From Allostella vacuolata (lineage in GTDB: Bacteria > Pseudomonadota > Alphaproteobacteria > ATCC43930 > Allostellaceae), in the NCBI GenBank assembly GCA_006739055.1, contig AP019702.1, positions 248,001 to 312,000 on the forward strand: a stretch of 64,000 bases of DNA. The letters are read 5' to 3'. Position 1 is the stretch's first letter, and each line of letters begins with the position of its first letter. The notes beneath the pieces are model-generated. The model was not told the origin of the DNA, searched no databases, and saw nothing but the letters and a program-made list of their open reading frames with translations. Below, piece after piece: positions 51,595-64,000 of this stretch. A program made the position numbers and the translations under genes.

Positions 51595-52816
51595 GGATGC
51601 TTCCCCGGCCGGGCTCGCGCGGCGGTCGCCATGCCGGCGGCGGCGAGGCCGATCGCGGCCAGCCACCAGTTCTGCCAGGCACCGTAGCTCAGCATCGAGA
51701 CCACCAGGCCCGCCGTCAGCAGTGCCAGGCCCGCGGCGCGGGTGGCGGCCGTCGGCAGGCGACGGGCGGCCCGCGCCAGCAGCAGGATCGCCGCCATGCC
51801 CGCCACCGCGCCCGGCAGCCCCAGTTCCAGCCACCATTGCAGGGCGGCGTTGTGGGGATGAAGCGGCATCTGCATGGCCCCGGACGCGGGGTCGAGGATC
51901 CGGTCGCCGCCCGGAAAGACCCGCGACACGTTGAGGCCCCATCCCTGGAAGGGTCGCTCCAGCACATGCTCGGCCGCGAAGTGCCAGATCTCCATCCGGT
52001 GCTGGCCGGAAAACGGTAGCAGCTCGCCGCCGCCGAAGCCGCCCAGGCCGGGGTAGATGCCGTAGAGGACCAGCACCGGCGCCGTCAGCACGCCCGCGAT
52101 GGCGACCAGGGCCAGGCCGCATGCCGCCAGGCGCGGCGCCCGCCAGGCGAGCGCGAACACGGCGGTGCCGGCCAGTGCTGCCAGGAAGGCGGATCGGCCG
52201 TCGAGCAGGGCGAGCGGCAGGATGACGGCGACCGCCAGGACGCCTGCCGCCCGGCCCCGCCCGCCATCGATCAGGAACGCCAGGGCGGGCCACAGCAGCA
52301 GCACCAGGATGGTCGAACCGGCCTTCAGCGCCATGACCGGGTTCGCCTTGTCGCTCAGCAGGTCCTTGATCGCACCCGCGGTCGCGGCCTCGATCAGCAG
52401 CAGGAGCGCCCCGGCGGCGACCCCGGCCAGGAGGGCGCGCGCCGCAAGCCGGGCATCCGCGGGCTCGAGCCGGGCGGCGACCGCCGTCATCAGGATGCCC
52501 GCGGCCATCAGGTAGGCGACGCGCGGCAGCTGCTCCAGGCCGGCCGCGGGGGCGATCGACCACAGCAGGCCGAGCCCGGCCCAGGCCGTCCAGGCGCCGA
52601 AGAGGATTGTGAAGGCCGGGTCCGGCCGGATCGCGCGGCCGCCGAGCCAGGCAAGCAGCGGTACCGCCAGCCCTGCCGCCGTCACCAGTGGTGCCGCGGC
52701 GCGATGGGCATGCAGCGCGAGCAGCGCGGTCAGGAAGAAGGTCGCGCCCAGGACCAGCGCCGACCGCCGGCTGCCGCGGGCGCTGGCCGCGGCCCCGGCG
52801 ACGCGCGACGCGCCGG

Positions 52817-52820
<4 letters not shown>
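51591..52820 (-). CDS. O-antigen ligase/polymerase-like membrane protein (Wzy/WaaL type)
   Basis: The 409-residue protein has about ten to twelve hydrophobic segments and the Wzy_C-type pattern: a large loop with FSGQHRMEIWHFAAEHVLERPFQGWGLN, then PLHPHNAALQWWLELGLPGA with the conserved histidine region. It should join or polymerise surface polysaccharide on the periplasmic face. The GTG start overlaps the MFS gene stop; its own stop overlaps the radical SAM start. Confidence 0.85.
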
Positions 52821-54127
<1,307 letters not shown>

Positions 54128-54139
54128 GGCAGGCTGGCT

Positions 54140-54688
<549 letters not shown>

Positions 54689-54840
54689 GGGCAGCCTCTC
54701 GGGGGTCAGGGGTGGGGTACGACTCGCTGGCCCGGACCATAGACGATCGCCGGCCAGGGGGAAACTTGGGCCTCGGCCCACCCGAACCGCCGGGTGGAGG
54801 GCACGCTCGCGCGTTGTCGCGTACCCCCAGGCCCCAGAGG

Positions 54841-56661
<1,821 letters not shown>

Positions 56662-56708
56662 GGGGCGCTCGATATGGCAGCGCAGCAAGGCTTGTGCCAG
56701 AGGCTGCG

Positions 56709-57695
56709 TCAAATGGGACGGATGAGTTCCGCGAGCGGCGTCTCGGGCCGCGCGCCGAAGTGCGAGATGACCTCCGCCGCGGCCGTCGCGCCCAGCCGGC
56801 CGCAGGCCGCCAGGGCGTGGCCGGCGGTCAGGCCGAAGAGGAAGCCGGCGGCATAGAGGTCGCCGGCGCCGGTGGTGTCGACGACGCGGGCGACGGGCGC
56901 GGCCTGGACGGCATGCACGGCGTCGGCGGTCGCGACCACGCTGCCCTGGGCGCTGCGGGTCAATGCCGCGATCGGCACCGTGCCGCGGATCATGGTGAGC
57001 GCGTCGTCGAAGTCGGTGGCGCCGGTCAGCGACAGGATCTCCACCTCGTTGGCGAACAGCACGTCGACATGCTCGCGCACGAACTGGCGGAGCGCATCGC
57101 GATGACGGTCGACGCAGAACGGGTCGGACAGGCTGAGGGCGACCCGGCGGCCGTTCCGGCGCGCGATCTCGGCCGCCTTGACGAAGGCTTCCCGCGCCCG
57201 GGGCGGGTCGAACAGGTAGCCTTCGAGGTAGGTCACGGCCGACGCGGCGACCGTTTCCTCGTCGACGTCGTCGGGGCCGAGGTCGACGCAGGCGCCGAGA
57301 TAGGTGGACATGGTGCGCTGCGCATCGCCGGTGACCAGGATCAGGCAGCGCGCGGTGCCGGGCCCGTCGGTCGCGGGGGCGGTGGGAAACGTCACGCCGG
57401 TCGCCCGGATGTCGTGGGCGAAGATCTGCCCCAGCTGGTCGTCGCGGACCTTGCCGAAGTAGGCGGCCCTGCCGCCCAGCGAAGCGATGCCGGCCATGGT
57501 GTTGGCCGCCGATCCGCCCGACATTTCCACCCCGGCCGCCATGCGGCTATAGAGTGCGTCGGCCTGGGCGGCGTCGATCAGGGTCATGGTGCCCTTCGCC
57601 AATCCCTCGCGCTCGAGGAAGGCGTCATCGGCATGGGCAAGGACATCGACGATGGCATTGCCAATGCCGACGACATCGTGGCGTGTCTCAGCCAT
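56709..57695 (-). CDS. Adenosine kinase-like PfkB family sugar kinase
   Basis: The 328-residue kinase has the ribokinase fold: [14 protein letters not shown]-like start ([16 protein letters not shown]), [27 protein letters not shown] as first PfkB signature, and [16 protein letters not shown] with the catalytic Asp as second. Alphaproteobacterial members of this group are usually annotated as adenosine kinase. ATG 57695 fits the family start; ATG 57707 is possible. It is divergent from the PhoX-like gene. Confidence 0.9.
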   Translation of the reverse strand: MAETRHDVVGIGNAIVDVLAHADDAFLEREGLAKGTMTLIDAAQADALYSRMAAGVEMSGGSAANTMAGIASLGGRAAYFGKVRDDQLGQIFAHDIRATGVTFPTAPATDGPGTARCLILVTGDAQRTMSTYLGACVDLGPDDVDEETVAASAVTYLEGYLFDPPRAREAFVKAAEIARRNGRRVALSLSDPFCVDRHRDALRQFVREHVDVLFANEVEILSLTGATDFDDALTMIRGTVPIAALTRSAQGSVVATADAVHAVQAAPVARVVDTTGAGDLYAAGFLFGLTAGHALAACGRLGATAAAEVISHFGARPETPLAELIRPI

Positions 57696-57783
57696 TCTGG
57701 AGCACATTTCGGTGGAGGAACGCGGCGGGTTCTATCGGATCGCGGCCGGTTCGGCAAGGTCGTCGGCAATTCGGTCGCGATGG

Positions 57784-57801
57784 TGTCACATGCCGGTGAC
57801 A
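57784..57801. promoter_or_regulatory. TGTCAC/GTGACA inverted repeat between kinase and phoX
   Basis: Two six-base arms flank ATGCCG. Read on the minus strand it also gives CTGTCAC-N4-ATGTGAC, a degenerate match to the PhoB box (CTGTCAT repeated every 11 bases). Beside a PhoX gene this hints at phosphate control, but the orientation points away from phoX. Confidence 0.35.
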
Positions 57802-57856
57802 GGATTTCCCTGCCATCCTCTTGTTCATCCTGCATTCAAGTCTGCGGAGGGCGTCG

Positions 57857-59779
57857 TTGGACGAAGCCGAGTTTGCGCCGTTCGCGGAAAATGACCGGGG
57901 GATCAGCAACCCGTCCGCCGCACCCGGCATCGCGGAGCTGATCGACCGCCGCCTGACCCGCCGGGCGGCGCTGGCCGGCCTGCTGGCGGCGGGCGCGGCC
58001 GGCTGGACGGGCCTCGCTCCGTCCCCCGCGGGCGCCGCCCCGTCCGTCGCGGCCGGGTTCGAGGAGGTGCCGCAGGGGGCGGACGAGCGCGACCACCTGC
58101 CGCCGGGATATGGCGGGCAGGTGCTGCTGCGCTGGGGCGACCCGCTGTTTCCCGACAGCCCGGCGTTCGACGTCGCCGGCCAGACGGCATCGGCACAAGC
58201 CCGGCAGTTCGGCTACAATTGCGACTTCGTGCGCTTCTACCCGCTGCCGGCCGGCAGCGATGCCGCCGACCACGGGCTGCTCGTGGTCAATCACGAATAC
58301 ACCATCCCGGCCCTGATGTTCGCGGGCGTGGCGCCCGGCCGGGCCGCCGCCCGGGCGACGACGCGCGAGCAGGCCGCGGTCGAGATGGCGGCGGTCGGCG
58401 CGTCGGTGGTCGAGGTGCGCCGCGGCCGGGGCGGGTGGGAGGTCGTGCCGGGCCCCTATGCGCGGCGGCTGACCGCGACGACGCCGATGGCCGTCTCCGG
58501 CCCGGCGGCCGGGCATCGGTTGCTGCGCACCGCGGCCGACCCGGCCGGTACCCGGGTCGCGGGCACCTTTGCCGACTGCGCCGGCGGCGGCACGCCGTGG
58601 GGCACGGTGCTGATCGGCGAGGAGAACTTCCAAGCCTTCTTCGGCGGCAAGCCGGCGGCCGACGCGGCGCTGGCCCGCTATGGGGTCGACGGCCAGGGCT
58701 GGTACTCGTGGCACCGCCACGACCCGCGCTTCGACCTGGCGCAGGAGCCGAACGAGCCGAACCGCTTCGGCTGGGTCGTCGAGTTCGACCCCTACGACCC
58801 GCGGTCCGTCCCGGTGAAGCGCACCGCGCTCGGTCGCTTCAGGCACGAAGGGGCGACCATCGCCGTCAATCCCGACGGCCGCATCGTCGCCTACCAGGGC
58901 GACGACGAACGGTTCGAGTATGTCTACAAGTTCGTCTCCACCCGTCCCTGGAACCCGGCCGACCGCGCCGCCAACCGCGACCTGCTGGACGACGGCGTGC
59001 TGCATGTCGCGCGCTTCCACGACGATGGCCGGCTCGAATGGCTGCCGCTGGTGCATGGGCAGGGTCCGTTGACGGCCGAGAACGGCTTCCCCGACCAGGC
59101 CTCCGTGCTGATCCAGGCGCGGGCGGCCGCCGACCGGCTGGGGGCGACGCCGATGGACCGGCCCGAGGACGTGGAGGTCTGCCCGGCGACCGGCCGGGTC
59201 TATGTCACGATGACCAACAATGTGCGCCGCGGCGCCGACCGGCTCGACCGGGCGAACCCGCGCCCGGCCAACCGGCACGGCCATGTCATCGAGATGATCC
59301 CGCCGGAGGGGCCGGGCGGCCCCGACCATGCCGCGGCGTGGGGGCGGTGGGACCTGTTTCTCGCCGCGGGGCGGCCGGGGGTGGACGCGGGCACGTCCTA
59401 TCACCCCGGAACCACCGCCGACGGCTGGCTGTCCTGCCCCGACAACCTCGTCTTCGACCCGGCCGGCCAGCTGTGGGTCGCGACCGACGGCGCCCTCGCG
59501 GCGGGCGTCGCGGACGGCCTCTGGGTCACCCGCACCACCGGGCCGGAGCGGGCCCGCACCCGGCGCTTCTATCGCGCCCCGATCGGCGCGGAGGTGACGG
59601 GCCCCTGCTTCACGCCGGACGGGCGTACCCTCTTCCTGTCGGTGCAGCACCCGGGCCAGGTCGCCGGGTCGCACTTCGCGGCGCCGGCGACGCGCTGGCC
59701 CGACTTCGCCGATGGCATGCCGCCCCGTCCATCGGTTATCGTCGTCACCAAGGATGATGGCGGCCCGATCGGCGGTTGA
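57857..59779 (+). CDS. phoX: PhoX-type alkaline phosphatase (DUF839)
   Basis: The 640-residue protein has a twin-arginine signal (RRLTRRAALAGLLAAGAAG, 31-49) and the DUF839 beta-propeller: HGLLVVNHEYTIPALMF, FADCAGGGTPWGTVLIGEENF, FGWVVEFDPYDPRSVPVKRTALGRFRHEGATI, RPEDVEVCPATGRVYVTMTNN and PDNLVFDPAGQLWVATDG. PhoX enzymes are iron/calcium phosphatases exported by Tat and induced by phosphate starvation. I take the TTG at 57857 with GGAGG six bases upstream; an upstream TTG at 57821 lacks a ribosome site. Confidence 0.88.
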   Translation: MDEAEFAPFAENDRGISNPSAAPGIAELIDRRLTRRAALAGLLAAGAAGWTGLAPSPAGAAPSVAAGFEEVPQGADERDHLPPGYGGQVLLRWGDPLFPDSPAFDVAGQTASAQARQFGYNCDFVRFYPLPAGSDAADHGLLVVNHEYTIPALMFAGVAPGRAAARATTREQAAVEMAAVGASVVEVRRGRGGWEVVPGPYARRLTATTPMAVSGPAAGHRLLRTAADPAGTRVAGTFADCAGGGTPWGTVLIGEENFQAFFGGKPAADAALARYGVDGQGWYSWHRHDPRFDLAQEPNEPNRFGWVVEFDPYDPRSVPVKRTALGRFRHEGATIAVNPDGRIVAYQGDDERFEYVYKFVSTRPWNPADRAANRDLLDDGVLHVARFHDDGRLEWLPLVHGQGPLTAENGFPDQASVLIQARAAADRLGATPMDRPEDVEVCPATGRVYVTMTNNVRRGADRLDRANPRPANRHGHVIEMIPPEGPGGPDHAAAWGRWDLFLAAGRPGVDAGTSYHPGTTADGWLSCPDNLVFDPAGQLWVATDGALAAGVADGLWVTRTTGPERARTRRFYRAPIGAEVTGPCFTPDGRTLFLSVQHPGQVAGSHFAAPATRWPDFADGMPPRPSVIVVTKDDGGPIGG

Positions 59780-59867
59780 CCCGGTCGGCCCCCGTCTTGC
59801 AAAGCCCGGCCTGCCCTCTTCGCAGGATCAAGGGGCCGCAGGGCCCATGTCGAAAGGATCGACCGCC

Positions 59868-60917
59868 ATGTTTCCCGTCCCCGTACGACGACTGCTGCCG
59901 GCGCTCTTCCTGTCCGGCCTGGCCATGGTGCAGGCGGGCGCTTCCCGCGAAGCCGCGGCGGGACCGACGCTGGATGCGGTGAAGGCGCGGGGTGCGCTCG
60001 TCTGCGCGATGAACGGCAGCCGCCCGGGCTTCTCGATGGTCGACAGCAAGGGCGAATGGTCGGGGCTGGAGGTCGACGTGTGCCGGGCGATCGCCGCCGC
60101 CACGCTGGGCGACGCCGGCAAGGTCCAGTACGTCAAGAGCACGACCCAGACCCGGCTCACCGTGCTGCAGACGGGCGAGGTCGACGTCACCCTGTCGAAC
60201 GTCACCTGGACCTATGGCCGCGACGCCGACCTCGGGCTCGATTTCGTCACCCCCACCTTCTATGACGGCCAGGGCTTCATGGTGCCGAAGAAGCTCGGCG
60301 TGAAGTCGGTGAAGGAGCTGGACGGCGCGGCGGTGTGCGTGCGTCCCGGCTCCACCTCCGAGCGGATCATCGCCGACGCCCAGGCCAAGTACAGCATCAA
60401 GATCACCCTGGTGGTGATCGAGGACCAGAAGGAGCTGAACACCGCCTTCTTCGGCGGTCGCTGCGACGCCTTCGTCCAGACGACGTCTGGCCTGTCGGCG
60501 ATCCGGGCCGCGGTCGCGCCCAACCCCGAGGACTTCGTCATCCTGCCGGAGATCTTCGGCAAGGACCCGATGGGGCCGGTGGTCCGCCAGGGCGACCCGC
60601 AATGGCGCGACATCGTGCAGTGGACCGTGTTCGCCCTGTTCGAGGCCGAGGAGCGCGCCATCACCTCGAAGAATGTCGACCAGATGCGCCGGGACAGCAA
60701 GGAGCCGGAGGTGCAGCGCCTGCTCGGCACGGCCGGCAGCGCCAGCGGCAAGGGCCTCGGCCTCGATCCGGAATGGGCGTACCGGGTGATCCGGCAGGTC
60801 GGCAACTATGCCGAGATCTACGACCGCTCGATGGGCGACGGCTCCCGGCTGAAGCTGAGCCGCGGCGTGAACCAGCAATGGACCAACGGCGGTCTCTTCT
60901 ACGCCCCGCCCTTCTGA
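59868..60917 (+). CDS. aapJ: General L-amino acid ABC transporter, binding protein AapJ
   Basis: The 349-residue protein has a signal peptide (about 1-31) and the AapJ-type binding fold: LDAVKARGALVCAMNGSRPGFSMVDSKGEWSGLEVDVCRAIAAATLG, and RGDPQW-like VVRQGDPQWRDIVQWTVFAL. It binds polar amino acids in the periplasm. AAAGGA precedes the ATG at 59868; an ATG at 59847 is in frame. It is the first of four aap genes. Confidence 0.93.
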   Translation: MFPVPVRRLLPALFLSGLAMVQAGASREAAAGPTLDAVKARGALVCAMNGSRPGFSMVDSKGEWSGLEVDVCRAIAAATLGDAGKVQYVKSTTQTRLTVLQTGEVDVTLSNVTWTYGRDADLGLDFVTPTFYDGQGFMVPKKLGVKSVKELDGAAVCVRPGSTSERIIADAQAKYSIKITLVVIEDQKELNTAFFGGRCDAFVQTTSGLSAIRAAVAPNPEDFVILPEIFGKDPMGPVVRQGDPQWRDIVQWTVFALFEAEERAITSKNVDQMRRDSKEPEVQRLLGTAGSASGKGLGLDPEWAYRVIRQVGNYAEIYDRSMGDGSRLKLSRGVNQQWTNGGLFYAPPF

Positions 60918-60936
60918 CCATGCGGCGGCTCTGACC

Positions 60937-62103
60937 ATGCCGCCGGCCGCCGGGCGGCCCGCCTTCTGGCGGACCGCCGGCTTCCGCGCGACCCTTTACC
61001 AGATCCTGGTGATCGCCGTCCTGGTCGGCTCTGTCGCCTGGATGACCGACACCGCGCGCCGGGCGATGCAGCAGCGCGGCATCGCGTCCGGCTTCGATTT
61101 CCTGTGGGACCGGGCCGGCTTCGCAATCGGCCATGCCTTCTTCGTCTTCACCCCGGACAATACGTACTTCTGGGCGTTCGTCGTCGGGCTCGGCAACAGC
61201 CTGGTGGTGGCGGCGGCCAGCCTCGTCACCGCGACCGTGCTGGGGGTCCTGCTCGGCCTCGCCCGCCTGTCCGGCAACTGGCTGCTGGCGCGGGCGGCCG
61301 GGCTCTATGTTGAGCTGTTCCGCAACACCCCGCAGCTCGTCCAGATCGTCTTCTGGTATGCGCTCTTCACCCTGCTGCCGGGGCCGCGCCAGGCCTGGAG
61401 CCTCTTCGATCACGCCTTCTTCTCCAACCGCGGGCTGCTGCTGCCGTGGCCGGACCAGGCCATGGTCTTCGGCCTGGCGCTGCTGCTACTCGTCCCGGGC
61501 GCGCTCCTGGCCTGGGCCTTCCAGCGCCTGGCCGACCGGCGCCGGCGCGCGGGCCGGCCGCTGCCCCGGGCCGGCCTGCTCGCGGTCGCGCTCCTGCTCG
61601 CGCCGTCGATCGCCGGGTGGATCGCCGCCGGCGCGCCGACGGGGTGGAGCGTGCCGGCCCTGCGCGGCTTCAACTTCGCGGGCGGCATCGCCCTGTCGCC
61701 GGAATTCCTCGCCCTCTATCTCGGCCTGTCCTTCTACATCGCCGCCTTCATCGCCGAGATCGTGCGCGCCGGCATCCTGTCGGTCGGCCGCGGCCAGGTC
61801 GAGGCGGCCGAGACCATCGGGCTCGGCCGGGCCGATCTCTACCGCAAGATCGTCTTTCCCCAGGCGATGCGGGTGATCGTGCCGCCGCTGGCGGCGCAGT
61901 ACATCAGCCTGGTCAAGAACAGCTCGCTCGGCGTCGCGATCGGGTATCCGGACCTCTTCAGCGTCACCAACACGGTGCTGACGCTGAGCGGCAACACCAT
62001 CGAGGCGATCGCCATCATGGCGCTGATCTACCTGACGCTGGCGCTGGCGATCGGCGGTCTGGCCGACATCGTCAACCGCGCCGTGCGCATCCGGGAGCGC
62101 TGA
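60937..62103 (+). CDS. aapQ: General L-amino acid ABC transporter, permease AapQ
   Basis: The 388-residue permease has the long N-terminal extension typical of AapQ, with FDFLWDRAGFAIG, and eight membrane segments. The HisM-type core has VELFRNTPQLVQIVFWYALF and an EAA loop AAETIGLGRADLYRKIVFPQAMRVIVPPLAAQYISLVKNSSL. It forms the channel with AapM. It starts 19 bases after aapJ. Confidence 0.94.
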   Translation: MPPAAGRPAFWRTAGFRATLYQILVIAVLVGSVAWMTDTARRAMQQRGIASGFDFLWDRAGFAIGHAFFVFTPDNTYFWAFVVGLGNSLVVAAASLVTATVLGVLLGLARLSGNWLLARAAGLYVELFRNTPQLVQIVFWYALFTLLPGPRQAWSLFDHAFFSNRGLLLPWPDQAMVFGLALLLLVPGALLAWAFQRLADRRRRAGRPLPRAGLLAVALLLAPSIAGWIAAGAPTGWSVPALRGFNFAGGIALSPEFLALYLGLSFYIAAFIAEIVRAGILSVGRGQVEAAETIGLGRADLYRKIVFPQAMRVIVPPLAAQYISLVKNSSLGVAIGYPDLFSVTNTVLTLSGNTIEAIAIMALIYLTLALAIGGLADIVNRAVRIRER

Positions 62104-62106
62104 GGC

Positions 62107-63216
62107 GTGGCGGACGCCCGTTCCTTCGCCGTGGCCGGCGGCGGCCCGCCGCAGCCGCCGCCCCCGGTCGCCCGCGGCGCCGTCGGCTGGGCGCGCCGTC
62201 ACCTCTTCGCCTCGCCCTTCGATGCCCTGGTCACGCTGGCGCTGGGCCTGCTGATCGCCTGGCTGGTGCCGCGCGCCTTCGCCTGGGCGGTGGTCGACGC
62301 CGTCTGGTATGCGCCGGACGGGCAGGCCTGCCGGGCCGCGACCGGGGCCTGCTGGGCGGTCGTCGCCGAGAAGCACCGGCTGATCCTGTTCGGCACCTAT
62401 CCCTACGACCAGCAATGGCGCGGCGCCGCCGTCATCGCGATCTTCGTCGCCCTGATCGGCCTGTCCTCGATCGGCCGCATCCCGGTCCGCCTCAGGCTGG
62501 CCGCCTGGGGGGCGGGGGCGAGCGCGGGCCTCGTGCTGCTGCTGGGCGGGGTCTTCGGCCTGTCCCCGGTCGGGACCCACCTGTGGGGCGGCCTGCCGCT
62601 CACCATCGTGATCTTCGTCGGCACCGTCGCCGGCGGGATGCCGCTCGCCGTGCTGCTGGCGCTCGGCCGGCAGTCGGAGATGCCGGCCATTCGCGCGGTG
62701 TCGGTCGGGATCGTCGAGGTGGTGCGCGGCCTGCCGCTGCTGGCCGTCCTGTTCGTCGTCTCGCTGGTCTTCCCGCTGTTCGTCCCGCCGGAGCTGTCGA
62801 TCGACAAGCTGGTCCGGGCGATCCTCGGGATGATCGTCTTCTTCGGCGCCTACGCGGCCGAGATCGTGCGCGGCGGGCTGCAGGCGATCCCGGCCGGCCA
62901 GCACGAGGCGGCCAAGGCGCTCGGCCTCGGCTACCGGCTGCGGATGCGGCGGGTGGTGCTGCCGCAGGCGCTCGCCCTGGTCGTCCCGGCGCTGCTCAAC
63001 GACATCATCCGCGCCTTCAAGAACACCACCTTCGTCGCCATCCTCGGCCTGTTCGACGTGCTGGGCGCGACCAAGGTGGCGCTGGAGGACCCGGCCTGGG
63101 TGCGTCACGCGCCCGAGATCTACGTCTTCATCTTCCTGCTCTACCTCCTCTTCTGCCTCGCCTTCTCGCGCCGCGGCATGGCGATCGAGCGGCGCCTGGC
63201 CGCCCGGAAGCGCTGA
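62107..63216 (+). CDS. aapM: General L-amino acid ABC transporter, permease AapM
   Basis: The 369-residue permease has an N-terminal extension and a C-terminal core with [23 protein letters not shown] and EAA loop [43 protein letters not shown], which contacts AapP. It starts with GTG at 62107, three bases after the aapQ stop. Confidence 0.94.
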   Translation: MADARSFAVAGGGPPQPPPPVARGAVGWARRHLFASPFDALVTLALGLLIAWLVPRAFAWAVVDAVWYAPDGQACRAATGACWAVVAEKHRLILFGTYPYDQQWRGAAVIAIFVALIGLSSIGRIPVRLRLAAWGAGASAGLVLLLGGVFGLSPVGTHLWGGLPLTIVIFVGTVAGGMPLAVLLALGRQSEMPAIRAVSVGIVEVVRGLPLLAVLFVVSLVFPLFVPPELSIDKLVRAILGMIVFFGAYAAEIVRGGLQAIPAGQHEAAKALGLGYRLRMRRVVLPQALALVVPALLNDIIRAFKNTTFVAILGLFDVLGATKVALEDPAWVRHAPEIYVFIFLLYLLFCLAFSRRGMAIERRLAARKR

Positions 63217-63220
63217 TCCG

Positions 63221-63979
63221 ATGGGACCGACACGGCCGGCCGGCGATTTCGTCGTGGAGTTCGAGGGGGTCGACAAGTGGTACGGCGCCCACCACGCGCT
63301 GCGGTCGGTGACGCTGGGCGTCGCCCGCGGCGAGCGAGTGGCGATCTGCGGGCCGTCCGGGTCCGGCAAGTCTACGCTGATCCGCTGCGTCAACGGGCTG
63401 GAGCGCCACCAGCAGGGGACGATCCGGGTCGACGGCATCCCGGTCGACGGCACGGGCCTCGGACTGGCGGCCGTCAGGCGGCGCACGGGGATGGTCTTCC
63501 AGAACTTCAATCTCTTCCCGCACCTGACGGTGCTCGACAACCTGACGCTGGGGCCGGTCTATTCCGGTGGCGAGCCGGCGGCGGCGGCCGAGGCCCGGGC
63601 GCGTCTGCTGCTGGATCGGGTCGGCATCGCCGACCAGCAGGCCAAGTTCCCGGGCCAGCTGTCGGGCGGCCAGCAGCAGCGGGTGGCGATCGCGCGCGCG
63701 CTGATGCGCGAGCCGTCGGTGATGCTGTTCGACGAGCCGACCTCGTCCCTCGATCCCGAGCGGGTGCAGGAGGTGCTGGCGGTGATGGAGGAACTGGCGC
63801 GGGGCGGGATGACCATGCTGGTCGTGACCCACGAGATGGGCTTCATGCGCCGGGTCGCCGATCTCGTCGTCTTCATGGACCAGGGAGAGATCGTCGAGGC
63901 CGCCCCGCCCGAGCTATTCTTCACCCAACCGCGTACCGACCGCGCCCGAGCCTTCCTCGGGCAGGTGATGCATCTCTGA
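63221..63979 (+). CDS. aapP: General L-amino acid ABC transporter, ATPase AapP
   Basis: The 252-residue ATPase has Walker [10 protein letters not shown] (44-52), Q-loop [10 protein letters not shown], signature [15 protein letters not shown], Walker [13 protein letters not shown] and H-loop VTHEMGF. It ends [13 protein letters not shown], typical of the polar amino acid subfamily. It closes the aapJQMP operon four bases after aapM. The last 21 bases of the window hold no further gene. Confidence 0.95.
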   Translation: MGPTRPAGDFVVEFEGVDKWYGAHHALRSVTLGVARGERVAICGPSGSGKSTLIRCVNGLERHQQGTIRVDGIPVDGTGLGLAAVRRRTGMVFQNFNLFPHLTVLDNLTLGPVYSGGEPAAAAEARARLLLDRVGIADQQAKFPGQLSGGQQQRVAIARALMREPSVMLFDEPTSSLDPERVQEVLAVMEELARGGMTMLVVTHEMGFMRRVADLVVFMDQGEIVEAAPPELFFTQPRTDRARAFLGQVMHL

Positions 63980-64000
63980 GGAGCCGAAGGGCCCGCCCAT

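Overview
The window is very G+C-rich almost throughout and densely coded. The gene set points to an alphaproteobacterium, most likely in or near the Rhodospirillales (inference, no marker search was possible). Supporting features are a System I cytochrome c maturation operon, an Aap-type general L-amino acid transporter, the argD-argF-hslO order, ApaG, and many four-base start/stop overlaps. Most long open frames antisense to the genes are composition shadows and are left out.

Layout. 1-830 holds an AT-richer, cut-off alpha/beta-hydrolase gene unlike the rest of the window; 831-1352 is a gene-free junction. 1353-8414 holds a lone HyuB hydantoinase subunit, a BisC-like molybdoenzyme, a leftward glyoxalase/ChaC/SDR set, a flavin reductase-like protein and a small lipoprotein. 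8428-10457 holds a receiver-Hpt protein and an MFS transporter. 10458-11081 has no protein gene but carries two diverged copies of a likely small RNA with strong terminators. 11082-18342 is the complete ccmABCDEFGHI run, followed by a third likely small RNA (18355-18468).

18476-22608 reads leftward: RlmI-like methyltransferase, aldo/keto reductase, thioesterase, lipoprotein, DUF1289 protein and a GntR regulator. Divergent from the regulator (22674-27278) is a catabolic-looking set: an NMT1/TauT-type ABC importer, a GMC oxidoreductase and a SnoaL-like protein. Then come HupE/UreJ, gamma-glutamyltransferase, an orphan ABC-2 permease coupled to a large MscS-type channel, and a LysE exporter. Divergent from LysE is a second NMT1-type ABC importer (33737-36357), then an exported glutathione peroxidase and a Gld-like ABC exporter with its GldG-like and DUF4340 partners.

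42253-45274 carries argD-argF-hslO behind a good sigma70 promoter and a leader hairpin. Facing it are argE, trkH, folE and apaG. An OmpA-family lipoprotein with its own promoter and UUCG terminator follows. A leftward run (PPIase, AmpG-like permease, O-antigen ligase-like protein, radical SAM protein) comes next, then typA and an adenosine kinase-like gene. The right end has a Tat-exported PhoX-type phosphatase and aapJQMP.

Together the window mixes housekeeping functions (heme delivery to c-type cytochromes, arginine synthesis, translation GTPase, folate) with nutrient uptake (two NMT1-type importers, amino acids, nickel/cobalt, potassium, phosphate). The least explained parts are the edge hydrolase gene, the three small-RNA candidates and several perfect inverted repeats between genes.
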